This document shows positions 8,335-16,836 of a stretch of 37,433 nucleotides of DNA, piece by piece. The position numbers and the translations under genes are program-made. Under the pieces are notes generated by a model. That model ran no database searches. It was not told the origin of the DNA and saw only the letters and a program-made list of their open reading frames with translations. How positions within the stretch are numbered: position 1 is the stretch's first letter; the number at the start of each line of letters is the position of its first letter. The DNA lies in NCBI GenBank assembly GCA_039819185.1, contig JBCBSK010000010.1, positions 1 to 37,433 on the forward strand, read 5' to 3'. Source of the DNA: JBCBSK01 sp039819185. GTDB taxonomy: Bacteria > Pseudomonadota > Alphaproteobacteria > Rhizobiales > Tepidamorphaceae.

Positions 8335-10233
8335 TCATCCGTCGAGCCAGAACTCGTCCATGCGCCACAGGCCGAACTGAGCGCCAGGATCCCAACCATA
8401 GAAGGCATCCTGCGGCAGGTTCCTGAGTTCGGGGACGGCCGTCACCGGCTGCCGCACCCCGCCAATGATGCCGATTGTGAACAATTGTTCGGAATGGATC
8501 GTCAGCATTTCCTGCCAGATTGCCGCCTGCTCCGGCACCGATGCCGAAACCTGCCAGGCTTTGTAGAGCTCGAGCAACCGCGCGACTTCGGGAATGTCGA
8601 TCTCGCTACCGCTCTGACCGCGGGATTCGACATAAGCCCCGAAGGATGACCACTGAAACTGGATGATGTTGGTCGGGGCCAGATCGGTCGGCGCCATTTC
8701 AGGCGTCGGCACACCGTTGTCGAAGCCAGGCCAGATCGCCATCTGCAGGTCGCCGGACGCTGCCCGCGCGCGCAGGATATCGCGCGAGGACGCCTTGGCG
8801 AACAGCGACACGCCGATCTCGCGCCAGGTCTCCTTGATCAGTTCCAACGCGTCGAGATCTTCGACTGACTCACCGGCACTCTCGACAATGATCTCGAAGG
8901 GCCGTCCATCGGGCAGAAGGCGAATGCCGTCTGACCGCCGCTCGCTCAAGCCCGCATCGTCGAGGAGCTTGTTGGCCCGATCCGGATCGAAGTCGGTGAA
9001 GGCCAGCGCGCGCCCCCCATCATAAAGCGGACTGACCGGTGTGGCGGTATTCTGGCTTGGCTCCGCAAGTCCGAAATAGAGCGTTCGGTTGATCAGCACC
9101 CGATCGATCCCGAGCGACAGGGCCTGTCGGACCCGCAAGTCGCGGAACACCTCGCGCCACACCGGATCAGCTGCGGTCAGGTTGGGATAAAGCGCCAGAT
9201 GAGCGGCCTTAGAGGACGGCCAGAGATAGAGCTGCATGTCGCGCTCGGCCTCGGCGCGCTTCAACACGGTGACATCGGCGAAAGCCAGCCCACGCGCCTG
9301 AAGGTCGGTCTCGCCGGCCTGGGTCTTGGTCGGGATCAGCTTGCCATCGGCAACCGTCAGGATAAGCCGATCGATGTAAGGCAGTTGCCGGCCATTGGTG
9401 TCCATGCGGTGGAAGTAGGGATTGCGCACGAAGACGAAGCGATTGTTGTCGGCCTCGCTCGCAAGATACCAAGGCTGTAGCGACGGCATCTCGATGTTCG
9501 TCGCGCCATACATATCGTCGAGTTGGTTATGAAGCGCCGCCCAGCTACGCGCCTTCTCTTCTTCGACCCGCTCCTGGAGCATCTCGACATCGGTGTAGGT
9601 AGCGTGGAGTTTTTTGAGGTAATGCGCCGGCCGGTAGATGAACGGATCACGCGACATGGCCAGGCTCGGCAGAAATTCCGGGTTCGGCTGCTCCCAGGCA
9701 TAGCGCACAGTTGTATCGTCGATGACCTCGAAGGTCGGCAGCTTTCCATCGACATACATGAACGGCTCGGGCCCGTTAGGCGCGAGGTCCTTGTTCATGG
9801 CGATGTCTTCCCAATAGAAGCGGAAGTCCTCTGCGGTGAAGGGATGGCCGTCCGACCAGCGATGCCCCTCACGTAAGTGCAGTGTGAAAATACGGCCTTC
9901 CTCGACCTCGATGTCGCGCAGAAGATCCGGTGCCAGCGTGAGATCGGGCTGATAGCCGACGAGACGTGCATACCCCCAGACATTGACGAGCCGTCTGTCT
10001 TTTGCCCGGCCGATCAACGTGTCGAGATCACCACCATGGCGTCCAAGCTCACGGCCCGCCGACACGATGTCAACGAAGAATGGCTCGCTAGGCAGGCGCT
10101 CGGCAACCGGCGGCATGTCACCATCATGGGTGCGCGCCAGTGTATCGGTCTCGACCGGCACGATGTCCTGAGCCCAGGACGGGACCGACCATAAGGCCGT
10201 GGCGAAAACGGCTCCAACTAAGAGGCTACGCAT
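8335..10233 (-). CDS. Periplasmic solute-binding protein (SBP_bac_5, Dpp/Opp type)
   Basis: This 632-residue protein has a Sec signal peptide (about residues 1-21, cleavage after SWA) and the family-5 extracellular solute-binding fold. Examples are LHLREGHRWSDGHPFTAEDF, RQALSLGIDRVLINRTLYFG and the C-terminal WDPGAQFGLWRMDEFWL. It is longer than typical DppA (about 530 residues), as in the family 5 proteins that bind oligosaccharides or larger peptides. AAGGAAG lies seven bases before the ATG. The start codon shares one base with the stop of the ATPase gene upstream, so they are one operon. It captures the substrate in the periplasm and delivers it to the DppB/DppC-like permeases. Confidence 0.9.
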   Translation of the reverse strand: MRSLLVGAVFATALWSVPSWAQDIVPVETDTLARTHDGDMPPVAERLPSEPFFVDIVSAGRELGRHGGDLDTLIGRAKDRRLVNVWGYARLVGYQPDLTLAPDLLRDIEVEEGRIFTLHLREGHRWSDGHPFTAEDFRFYWEDIAMNKDLAPNGPEPFMYVDGKLPTFEVIDDTTVRYAWEQPNPEFLPSLAMSRDPFIYRPAHYLKKLHATYTDVEMLQERVEEEKARSWAALHNQLDDMYGATNIEMPSLQPWYLASEADNNRFVFVRNPYFHRMDTNGRQLPYIDRLILTVADGKLIPTKTQAGETDLQARGLAFADVTVLKRAEAERDMQLYLWPSSKAAHLALYPNLTAADPVWREVFRDLRVRQALSLGIDRVLINRTLYFGLAEPSQNTATPVSPLYDGGRALAFTDFDPDRANKLLDDAGLSERRSDGIRLLPDGRPFEIIVESAGESVEDLDALELIKETWREIGVSLFAKASSRDILRARAASGDLQMAIWPGFDNGVPTPEMAPTDLAPTNIIQFQWSSFGAYVESRGQSGSEIDIPEVARLLELYKAWQVSASVPEQAAIWQEMLTIHSEQLFTIGIIGGVRQPVTAVPELRNLPQDAFYGWDPGAQFGLWRMDEFWLDG

Positions 10234-12164
10234 CAGACGGCTTCCTTCAATGGCTCGGACTTGGACGATTTCGATGGTTTGGTGGCAGTCAGCGACGCGC
10301 CTTGGGCAATCGCAACGAAATGATCGTCACCGACTTCGACAAGCTCTGGATGCACAGAGCCGATCAAGCGGAACGGCTCGGGCCAGTCAGCGGGCTGGGA
10401 CGCGCCGTTCTCGCTCAACTTGGCAAAATCGAGCTGGTGATCGAGGCTTGGCTCGGGCACAGCGGCGAGCAACGCCTGGGTATAGGGATGGCGCGGGTCG
10501 CCGGTTATGGCACGCTTCGGGCCGATCTCGACCAGCCGCCCCTTGCACATCACGGCGATGCGGTCGGAAATGTAATCGACAACCGCCAGGTTGTGGCCGA
10601 TGAAAATATAGGTCAGCCCGAGACTTGCACGCAGGTCCTGGAGCAGATTCAGGATCTGTGCCTGAACGGATACATCAAGCGCCGAGACAGGCTCGTCAAG
10701 CAACAGGAGTTCGGGCGATAGCGCCAGCGATCGTGCAATGCCAATTCTTTGGCGCTGGCCACCTGAGAACGAATGCGGATAGCGCCGCATCACCCGCGGG
10801 TCGAGCCCGACCAACGACAGAAGCTCACGGATCCGATCAGAACGCTCCTCGCGGCCGCAGATCTCGTGGATAACATAAGGTTCGGACAGGATGTCAAACA
10901 CCGTCATGCGCGGGTTAAGCGACGAGAACGGGTCCTGGAAGACGAGTTGAACCCGGCGGCGATAAAGGTTCATCTCAGCCTTCGAGAAGGTCGCGATGTC
11001 ACGCGGCACCCCATCGAGCGCAAACCGAACCTGGCCCTGATCGAGGTCAATCGCCCGCAGAATGGACCGGGCAAGCGTCGTCTTGCCGGAGCCAGACTCT
11101 CCAACAATGCCGAGCGACTCACCGCGATGGACGGTCAGACTGATCGCATCAAGGGCTGTCAGCGTGCGCACTTTCGATGTCAGAAAGCCGCCCTTGCGCA
11201 AGGTGAAATATTTGGTCGCGCTATCGATTTCGACGATCGGCGCGCCCGCCTCCTGGCCTTCGGACGCCTGCTTGGTGGCCATGGCGTCTGACATCAGAAA
11301 CCCGCCCGGCTCAGCGTCGATCGGCCGGATCGGTGCGAGCCGTTCCGACTGCGACATGTGAAACCGCGGCACGGCGCGCATCAGCGCCTTGAGATAGTCG
11401 TGCTGGGGATCACGGAACAATTCGCCGATCTCGCCGGCTTCCATAATCTTGCCGCGATAGATCACGACGACTTCATGGGCGATGTTGGCAACAACCCCGA
11501 AATCATGCGTGATCATCAGGACCGACATCTTCAGGTCCGCCTGAAGGTCGTTGATCAGCTTGAGGATTTCCGCCTGGATGGTGACGTCGAGCGCTGTCGT
11601 CGGCTCATCCGCGATCAGAAGCGCCGGACGGCAGACAAGCGCCATCGCGATCATCGCGCGCTGGCGCAAGCCGCCTGACAGCTCGAACGAGTAGGTATCA
11701 AGTGCCCGCGCCGGATCAGGGAACTGGACGAGTTGAAGCATGTCGCGGGTGATCTCGCGCGCTTCCGGCGCACTGACGCCGCGATGCAAACGCACCGCCT
11801 CGCCGATCTGATCACCGACCGTGTGGAGTGGCGACAGCGACGTCATCGGCTCCTGGAAGATGATCGCGATGCGGTTACCGCGCAACGCCCTGAGCGGCTT
11901 GCCGTCTGGCTTGAGGCTCGCGATGTCGATCGGCCCGTTGGCTTCGGGATCGTTGAGCAAGATGCGCCCACCGGTAATCTGGCCCGTGCCGGGGAGAATG
12001 CCCATGATTGCCTGGGCGATGACGCTCTTGCCGGAGCCGGACTCGCCGACAAGCGCCACGGTCTTCTCGGCCGGAACCTTGAAGCTCACGCCATCAACCA
12101 CGGTCACGGCATCGTCCCCCGTGCCGAAAGCAATACTCAGCTTGTCGATCTCCAGGATCGTCAT
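10233..12164 (-). CDS. Fused dipeptide/oligopeptide-type ABC ATPase (DppD-DppF fusion)
   Basis: The 643-residue protein carries two complete ABC ATPase domains in tandem, equivalent to DppD plus DppF, as in YejF or GsiA. Domain 1 has Walker A GESGSGKS (40-47), signature LSGGLRQR and Walker B LLIADEPTTALD. Domain 2, from about residue 318, has GESGSGKTTL, FSGGQRQRIGIARSL and LLLLDEPVSALD. The linker after domain 1 has a proline-rich stretch. The frame is open upstream, but the ATG at 12164 follows AAGGGGCAAGG and starts exactly at the family N-terminus. It is the first gene of the importer operon, ahead of the binding protein, and energises both permeases from the cytoplasm. It is divergent from the epimerase at 12357. 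Confidence 0.93.
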   Translation of the reverse strand: MTILEIDKLSIAFGTGDDAVTVVDGVSFKVPAEKTVALVGESGSGKSVIAQAIMGILPGTGQITGGRILLNDPEANGPIDIASLKPDGKPLRALRGNRIAIIFQEPMTSLSPLHTVGDQIGEAVRLHRGVSAPEAREITRDMLQLVQFPDPARALDTYSFELSGGLRQRAMIAMALVCRPALLIADEPTTALDVTIQAEILKLINDLQADLKMSVLMITHDFGVVANIAHEVVVIYRGKIMEAGEIGELFRDPQHDYLKALMRAVPRFHMSQSERLAPIRPIDAEPGGFLMSDAMATKQASEGQEAGAPIVEIDSATKYFTLRKGGFLTSKVRTLTALDAISLTVHRGESLGIVGESGSGKTTLARSILRAIDLDQGQVRFALDGVPRDIATFSKAEMNLYRRRVQLVFQDPFSSLNPRMTVFDILSEPYVIHEICGREERSDRIRELLSLVGLDPRVMRRYPHSFSGGQRQRIGIARSLALSPELLLLDEPVSALDVSVQAQILNLLQDLRASLGLTYIFIGHNLAVVDYISDRIAVMCKGRLVEIGPKRAITGDPRHPYTQALLAAVPEPSLDHQLDFAKLSENGASQPADWPEPFRLIGSVHPELVEVGDDHFVAIAQGASLTATKPSKSSKSEPLKEAV

Positions 12165-12356
12165 CGATCCTTGCCCCTTACTCTCCCGCGGATCCCCGAT
12201 CCTCGCGCCAACTTCAGACCATAAATGTCTATAGTGACAATTCAGAGTGCGGAATAGCACTGCCCATCCAATGTTGACCTGATAGGGCGGCGCCGATAGA
12301 CAGCGGCGCGATGCGCGCGGTGCACCGCCGCGAAGCCACATGTTCGCGATCAGGCG

Positions 12357-13460
12357 ATGCCCGCCTTGCAAAAGTCTCATTTTTCACCGGAAAACGGTAC
12401 CGAATCAGGATCCTTCGACCCGGATCGCCCGATTATCGTAACAGGTGCGGCCGGTTTCATCGGCTATCATCTCGCGCGCAGCTATCTCGACGCGGGCCGG
12501 ACAGTCGTCGGAATCGACAATCTCACGCCCTATTACGATGTTGCGCTGAAGCAAGCGCGACTTAAGGAACTGTCCGGCTTTGAACATTTCGTCCAGATCG
12601 ATGGCGATTGCGCGCGTTTCGACGACATCGCTGGCGCCGTTAAGCGCTTTGCGCCCGACCTGGTCGCACATATGGCGGCTCAGCCCGGCGTGCGTTACTC
12701 GATCGATCACCCGCAGGACTACCTCAGCGCCAATCTCGCGGGCTTCCTCAACGTGCTCGAAGCCTGCCGTCATGGCGGTGTGCGCCATCTCGTCTATGCC
12801 TCGTCAAGCTCGGTCTATGGCAATACGACGCAACTGCCGACCTCCGAACATGTCCCGGCCGACCATCCCGTCAGTCTCTATGGTGCCACCAAGCGCGCAA
12901 ACGAGCTGATGGCGCACACCTACAGCCATCTTTACCGGCTGCCGACGACGGGCCTGAGGTTCTTCACGGTCTACGGGCCATGGGGACGGCCCGACATGGC
13001 GCCGATGATCTTCACCCGCAAGATCCTGGCCGGCGAGCCGATCGAGGTGTTCAATCACGGCGCGCTGCAACGCGACTTCACCTATGTTGACGATATCGTC
13101 GAAGGTGTGGTGCGGATCAGCCAGCAGATCCCCGAGCCGAACCCGGACTGGGACCCAGCGGCACCCGACCCGGCGAGCTCGAACGCTCCCTGGCGGCTCT
13201 ACAATATCGGCAACAACAGCCCAATTCCGCTTCTGGAGTTCATTTCGGCGCTAGAGACTGCGTTGGGCATTGACGCGGTGAAAATCATGAAGCCAATGCA
13301 GCCGGGCGATGTCTATGCCACCGCCGCCAATATCGACGATCTCGCAGCCGCTGTCGGCTTCCGGCCAAACACGCCGCTGAAGGTCGGGTTGGATAACTTC
13401 GTCGCCTGGTATCGCGGTTACTATGGCAACCAGCCAGCACCGGCCGAGGCGGCGAAGTAG
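12357..13460 (+). CDS. UDP-glucuronate 4-epimerase-like NAD-dependent epimerase
   Basis: This is a 367-residue extended short-chain dehydrogenase/reductase. The NAD-binding motif is GAAGFIG (30-36), and the active site has SSSSVYG with the Tyr175-x3-Lys179 pair (YGATK). IDNLTPYYDVALKQARL and AAQPGVRYSIDHP are characteristic of UDP-glucuronate 4-epimerases (Cap1J/LspL group), as is RFFTVYGPWGRPDMAP. It should interconvert UDP-glucuronate and UDP-galacturonate in the cytoplasm, giving a precursor for acidic surface glycans. The N-terminal 24 residues before the Rossmann fold are longer than usual and the ribosome site (AGGCG) is very close to the ATG, so the start is uncertain. It is divergent from the importer operon and may serve the glycan operon at 491-5989. 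Confidence 0.88.
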   Translation: MPALQKSHFSPENGTESGSFDPDRPIIVTGAAGFIGYHLARSYLDAGRTVVGIDNLTPYYDVALKQARLKELSGFEHFVQIDGDCARFDDIAGAVKRFAPDLVAHMAAQPGVRYSIDHPQDYLSANLAGFLNVLEACRHGGVRHLVYASSSSVYGNTTQLPTSEHVPADHPVSLYGATKRANELMAHTYSHLYRLPTTGLRFFTVYGPWGRPDMAPMIFTRKILAGEPIEVFNHGALQRDFTYVDDIVEGVVRISQQIPEPNPDWDPAAPDPASSNAPWRLYNIGNNSPIPLLEFISALETALGIDAVKIMKPMQPGDVYATAANIDDLAAAVGFRPNTPLKVGLDNFVAWYRGYYGNQPAPAEAAK

Positions 13461-13510
13461 GGCTCGCCTTCCGGCCTGGCGACGTCCCGAACCAGCCTTC
13501 GGAGGATGCT

Positions 13511-13921
13511 ATGGACTGGACAGGAGGATGTCTGTGCGGCGCCGTGCGCTATCGGGCCAGCGCAGCGCCGGTCTATGCCAGCTACTGCCATTGCAGCATG
13601 TGCCGAAAGGCCTCCGGCGCGCCGTTCTCAGGCTTTGTCGAGTTCCCTGATGGCAGTCTCGACTGGACCGAAGGCGAAGCCAGCCGCTACGTCTCGTCAG
13701 AGGATGTTGTGCGGCGCTTCTGCCCGTCCTGCGGCAGCCAACTGACCTTCGAGGCAGACGGGATCACCTTCGTGACGCTTGGGAGCCTCGACCACCCGGA
13801 AGCGGTTTCGGTCGTCTGTCACACCTATACGTCGACCCGCCTGCCGGGCATCGATCTCGCCGACGGCCTGCCGCACTTTCCTGGACCCGCCGGCGGAAAG
13901 GGCGGCAAGCCTGTCGGGTAA
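13511..13921 (+). CDS. GFA family (Mss4-fold) zinc-binding protein
   Basis: This is a 136-residue member of the glutathione-dependent formaldehyde-activating (GFA)/CENP-V family. The zinc ligands are in place: CLC (Cys7, Cys9), CHCSMC (Cys26, Cys28, Cys31) and CPSCG (Cys71, Cys74). A perfect GGAGG lies five bases before the ATG. It follows the epimerase by 50 bases and converges on the amidohydrolase gene 19 bases downstream. The founding member was reported to accelerate formaldehyde-glutathione adduct formation, but most family members have unknown roles, so the function here is open. Confidence 0.88.
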   Translation: MDWTGGCLCGAVRYRASAAPVYASYCHCSMCRKASGAPFSGFVEFPDGSLDWTEGEASRYVSSEDVVRRFCPSCGSQLTFEADGITFVTLGSLDHPEAVSVVCHTYTSTRLPGIDLADGLPHFPGPAGGKGGKPVG

Positions 13922-13940
13922 CCGAGCAGATGTTCGAACT

Positions 13941-15182
13941 CTATGTGCTGACCGCACCAGCCGTTTCCAGCACACAGCGCAACAAGACATTGGTGCCGGC
14001 GGCACAGTCCTCCGGCGTCGCGTTCTCGGCCTCATTGTGGCTGATGCCGTTTTCGCAGGGAACGAAGATCATCGCAGTCGGCGCGACACGGGCGACATAG
14101 ACCGCGTCATGGCCTGCGCCCGAGGCGATATCGCGATGGCTGTAGCCATGCGCCTCGGCCGACTCCCGCACCCTGTCGACGAGGTCTTCGGCGAAAGGCT
14201 GCGGCTTGGTCGACCAGAAGCTTTTCACCTTCACGTCGACCTGAGAGGTTTCGGCCAGCTTGGCGCAGCCTTTACGGAGCTTGTCTTCCATGTCGGCAAG
14301 GGTCGCATCATCGGGATGGCGGAAATCCACCGTGAACCAGGCTGAGCCGGGAATGACGTTGCGCGAGGCGGGCTCAATCTTGATCACGCCGACGGTGGCA
14401 TGCGCATCATTTCCTGACTCAAAGCCGATCCGGTTGACAAGATCGATCATCCGCGCCGCACCGACCAGCGCATCCTTGCGCCGCCACATCGGGGTCGGCC
14501 CGGCATGCGCCTCCTCACCAGTAACCGAGACTTCAAACCAGCGCTGACCCATGGCGAGCGTCACGACACCGATGGTCTTTTCCTCAGCTTCAAGGATCGG
14601 GCCTTGCTCGATGTGAAGCTCGAAACAGGCGTGGATATCGCGGCCGCCGACGGCTTCGTCGCCCTTATAGCCGATCCGCTCAAGCTCTGCCCCGAGCGTC
14701 AGCCCATCTTCGTCCTGGATCGCATGCGCCTCGTCGATGGTGAACGCGCCGGCAAACACGCCCGACGAAATCATCGGCGGCGAAAAGCGCGTGCCCTCCT
14801 CATTGGTCCAGTTGACGATTTCGATCGGGCGCTCCGTCTCGATGCCGGCATCGTTCAAGGTGCGCGCGACCTCGAGTCCTGCCAGAACCCCAAGCACGCC
14901 ATCGAAGCGTCCACCCGTCGGCTGGGTGTCGAGATGGCTGCCGGCGATCACGGGCGCGAGATCGCGATTGCGACCGGGCCTGCGGGCGAACATCGACCCC
15001 ATCTGGTCGACCCCAACCTCCAGACCGGCCTCCTCGCACCAGGATTTAAAGAGCGCCCGCGCCTCGGCATCAAGGTCGGTCAAAGCCAACCGCTTGTTAC
15101 CGCCCTTGGCCGTAGCTCCGATCTTGGCCATCTCCATCAACGTGTCCCAAAGCCGGTCCTGGTTGATCTTGAGATTGCTCAT
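13941..15182 (-). CDS. M20 family Zn-dependent amidohydrolase (N-carbamoyl-L-amino-acid hydrolase / allantoate amidohydrolase type)
   Basis: This 413-residue enzyme belongs to the M20 di-metal amidohydrolases that act on N-carbamoyl amino acids, beta-ureidopropionate or allantoate. Metal and catalytic motifs are visible: GSHLDT (His83, Asp85), GRFDG (Asp94), WTNEEGTRF (Glu128, Glu129), HIEQGP (His190) and the C-terminal GISHNEAE (His382). GEEAHAGPTPM marks the dimerisation lid. The frame is open further upstream, but AAAGGGGAC placed eight bases before the ATG at 15182 fixes the start. It is cytoplasmic with no signal peptide. It is divergent from the Liv-type importer, so I infer that its substrate, or a compound leading to it, is imported by that transporter. 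Choice among the three substrate classes is not possible from sequence alone. Confidence 0.88.
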   Translation of the reverse strand: MSNLKINQDRLWDTLMEMAKIGATAKGGNKRLALTDLDAEARALFKSWCEEAGLEVGVDQMGSMFARRPGRNRDLAPVIAGSHLDTQPTGGRFDGVLGVLAGLEVARTLNDAGIETERPIEIVNWTNEEGTRFSPPMISSGVFAGAFTIDEAHAIQDEDGLTLGAELERIGYKGDEAVGGRDIHACFELHIEQGPILEAEEKTIGVVTLAMGQRWFEVSVTGEEAHAGPTPMWRRKDALVGAARMIDLVNRIGFESGNDAHATVGVIKIEPASRNVIPGSAWFTVDFRHPDDATLADMEDKLRKGCAKLAETSQVDVKVKSFWSTKPQPFAEDLVDRVRESAEAHGYSHRDIASGAGHDAVYVARVAPTAMIFVPCENGISHNEAENATPEDCAAGTNVLLRCVLETAGAVST

Positions 15183-15560
15183 GGTGGCTGTCCCCTTTCT
15201 AAACATGCCGGACTTTTCGTGGCCTAAGACACGCGGTTTGGCGGCCAAGCGCAAGCCTTGAGCCAGACTGTCCGTTATGCTGTCCAATCAAGCTCGCGCA
15301 TGACAGTGCGATTGGCATGGCTGCGGAAAAACCCGCATGGACCCACTTGGCAGACCAGATAGTTTAGCTCTAAACTAAATTTGGCATTTGAACAAAGCCA
15401 CCAAGCACGGGCATGGTGTCCGCCGTAGCAAGGTCGTTACACCTGTATGAACGGTCGGAGCCGCAACGAAGAGCGCTGAAAAAACGAGGGGAGCCGGGAG
15501 TGCTCCGGCGCGTGATACGAGACACAGAGCACCAAACACTGGGCAAGAGGGAGACAGGAC
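15183..15560. other. Divergent intergenic region, amidohydrolase / Liv importer
   Basis: These 378 bases separate two divergent transcription units. They hold the operator-like palindrome at 15360-15377 and a candidate plus-strand promoter (TTGGCA at 15347-15352, TAAACT at 15371-15376, 18-base spacer) whose -10 lies inside the palindrome. The remaining 180 bases up to the binding-protein gene form a long leader with only weak short inverted repeats. Reading frames on either strand here do not look coding. Confidence 0.5.
15360..15377. promoter_or_regulatory. Perfect 18-bp operator-like palindrome
   Basis: The sequence TAGTTTAG-CT-CTAAACTA is a perfect inverted repeat of 8-base arms with a 2-base centre. 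It is AT-rich in a GC-rich region and overlaps the likely -10 box of the Liv importer promoter, which is the usual place for a repressor operator. The geometry suits a winged-helix dimer of the MarR type, but this is inference; no regulator gene of that type is in the window. A partial copy occurs at 31745-31762. Confidence 0.6.
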
Positions 15561-16724
15561 ATGAAGAGACTTGCCGGATTGGCATTGGCCGCAAGCGTCG
15601 GGCTCGGCGTGACGGCGGCGCAGGCGGAAGACTTGAAGATCGGTATGATGGTGACGCTGTCGGGCGCACCGGCCGTGCTCGGCCAGCAGGCCCGCGACGG
15701 CTTCCAACTCGCCCTGGAGCATCTCGACGGCCAGATTGGCGGGATGGAAACCGAACTTATCGTTGTTGACGATGAACTGAAGCCCGACGTCGCCCGCACC
15801 AAGGTCGAGGGCCTGATTGAGCGCGATGAGGTCGATTTCGTTGTCGGCACGATCTTCTCGAACGTGCTGCAGGCGATCTTCAAGCCTGTCGTCGAGTCGG
15901 AAACCTTCCTGATCAGCCCGAATGCGGGACCGTCGAGCTTCGCCGGAGCTGAATGCAACCCCTATTTCTTCGTCACGTCGTATCAGAATGACCAGGTGCA
16001 CGAAGTTCAGGGCCGTTATGCCGAGCAGCAGGGCTTCGAGAGTGTCTTCCTGATGGCGCCGAACTATCAGGCCGGCCGCGACTCGATCAACGGCTTTAAG
16101 CGCCACTTCACGGGCGAGGTCGTCGACGAGGTCTATACCCAGCTCGGCCAGCTCGATTTCGCCGCCGAGATCGCCCGCATCGCGGCCGCCCAGCCGGACG
16201 CGCTGTTCATCTTCATGCCGGGCGGCATGGGCGTGAACTTCGTGCGTCAGTTCCGCCAGGCCGGCCTTGCCGACAGCATTGTGTTCCTGTCAGCCTTCAC
16301 GGTCGATGAATCAACGCTCCCCGCCCAGAAGGACGACGCGGTCGGCTTCTTCGGCGCGGCTCAGTGGGCACCGAACCTCGACACACCGGAAAATGCCGAG
16401 TTCGTTGCAGCCTTCGAAGAGAAGTACGACTATGTCCCCGGCACCTACTCGTTCCAGGCCTATGACGCGGCCATGCTGATCGACAGCGCGGTGCGTGCGG
16501 TCGGTGGCGATCTTTCGGACAAGGATGCGCTGCGGACCGCTCTTGCGGCAGCGGACTTCACCTCGCTCAGAGGAGATTTCTCGTTCAACAACAATGGCTA
16601 CCCGATCCAGGACTTCTACCTGCTCGAAGTGGCCAAGCGTGACGACGGCAAGTTCCAGACCGAGATTGTCGAGAAGATCTTCGACGACTATGGCGACGTC
16701 TACGCCGAAAACTGCCCGCTCTAA
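15561..16724 (+). CDS. Liv-type periplasmic solute-binding protein (Peripla_BP_6)
   Basis: This 387-residue protein has a Sec signal peptide (residues 1-22, cleavage after AQA) and the type I periplasmic binding fold of the LivJ/LivK family. The mature part opens with EDLKIGMMVTLSGAPAVLGQ and has VVDDELKPDVARTKVEGLI and GTYSFQAYDAAMLIDSAVRA. A strong GGGAGACAGGA precedes the ATG. It is the first gene of a five-gene importer operon. Family members bind branched-chain amino acids, amides, urea or aromatic acids. The divergent M20 amidohydrolase makes an amide or carbamoyl compound plausible, while the operator shared with the flavoenzyme operon would favour an aromatic acid. Confidence 0.9.
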   Translation: MKRLAGLALAASVGLGVTAAQAEDLKIGMMVTLSGAPAVLGQQARDGFQLALEHLDGQIGGMETELIVVDDELKPDVARTKVEGLIERDEVDFVVGTIFSNVLQAIFKPVVESETFLISPNAGPSSFAGAECNPYFFVTSYQNDQVHEVQGRYAEQQGFESVFLMAPNYQAGRDSINGFKRHFTGEVVDEVYTQLGQLDFAAEIARIAAAQPDALFIFMPGGMGVNFVRQFRQAGLADSIVFLSAFTVDESTLPAQKDDAVGFFGAAQWAPNLDTPENAEFVAAFEEKYDYVPGTYSFQAYDAAMLIDSAVRAVGGDLSDKDALRTALAAADFTSLRGDFSFNNNGYPIQDFYLLEVAKRDDGKFQTEIVEKIFDDYGDVYAENCPL

Positions 16725-16735
16725 GCAGGCCCCGT

Positions 16736-16763
16736 GCCGGCCGGTGTCATTGTACCGGCCGGT
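16736..16763 (+). promoter_or_regulatory. Stem-loop after the binding-protein gene
   Basis: CCGGCCGGT at 16737-16745 pairs perfectly with ACCGGCCGG at 16754-16762 around an 8-base loop. No T-run follows, so it is not a standard terminator. It lies 12 bases after the binding-protein stop and before livH-like. Such hairpins commonly protect or attenuate mRNA so that the binding protein is made in excess over the membrane parts; that role is inferred here. Confidence 0.6.
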
Positions 16764-16836
16764 TGTCATCTGAAGGCCGGATCAACACCGGTCAAACCGA
16801 TCTAGCACCGTTGCCGCGACCGGGCTTCCCTCTCTC

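Noticed and set aside
12317..12328. 12-base palindrome GCGGTGCACCGC before the epimerase gene
   Set aside because: It is a GC-rich palindrome of a length often met by chance in such DNA, with no promoter nearby to give it a role.
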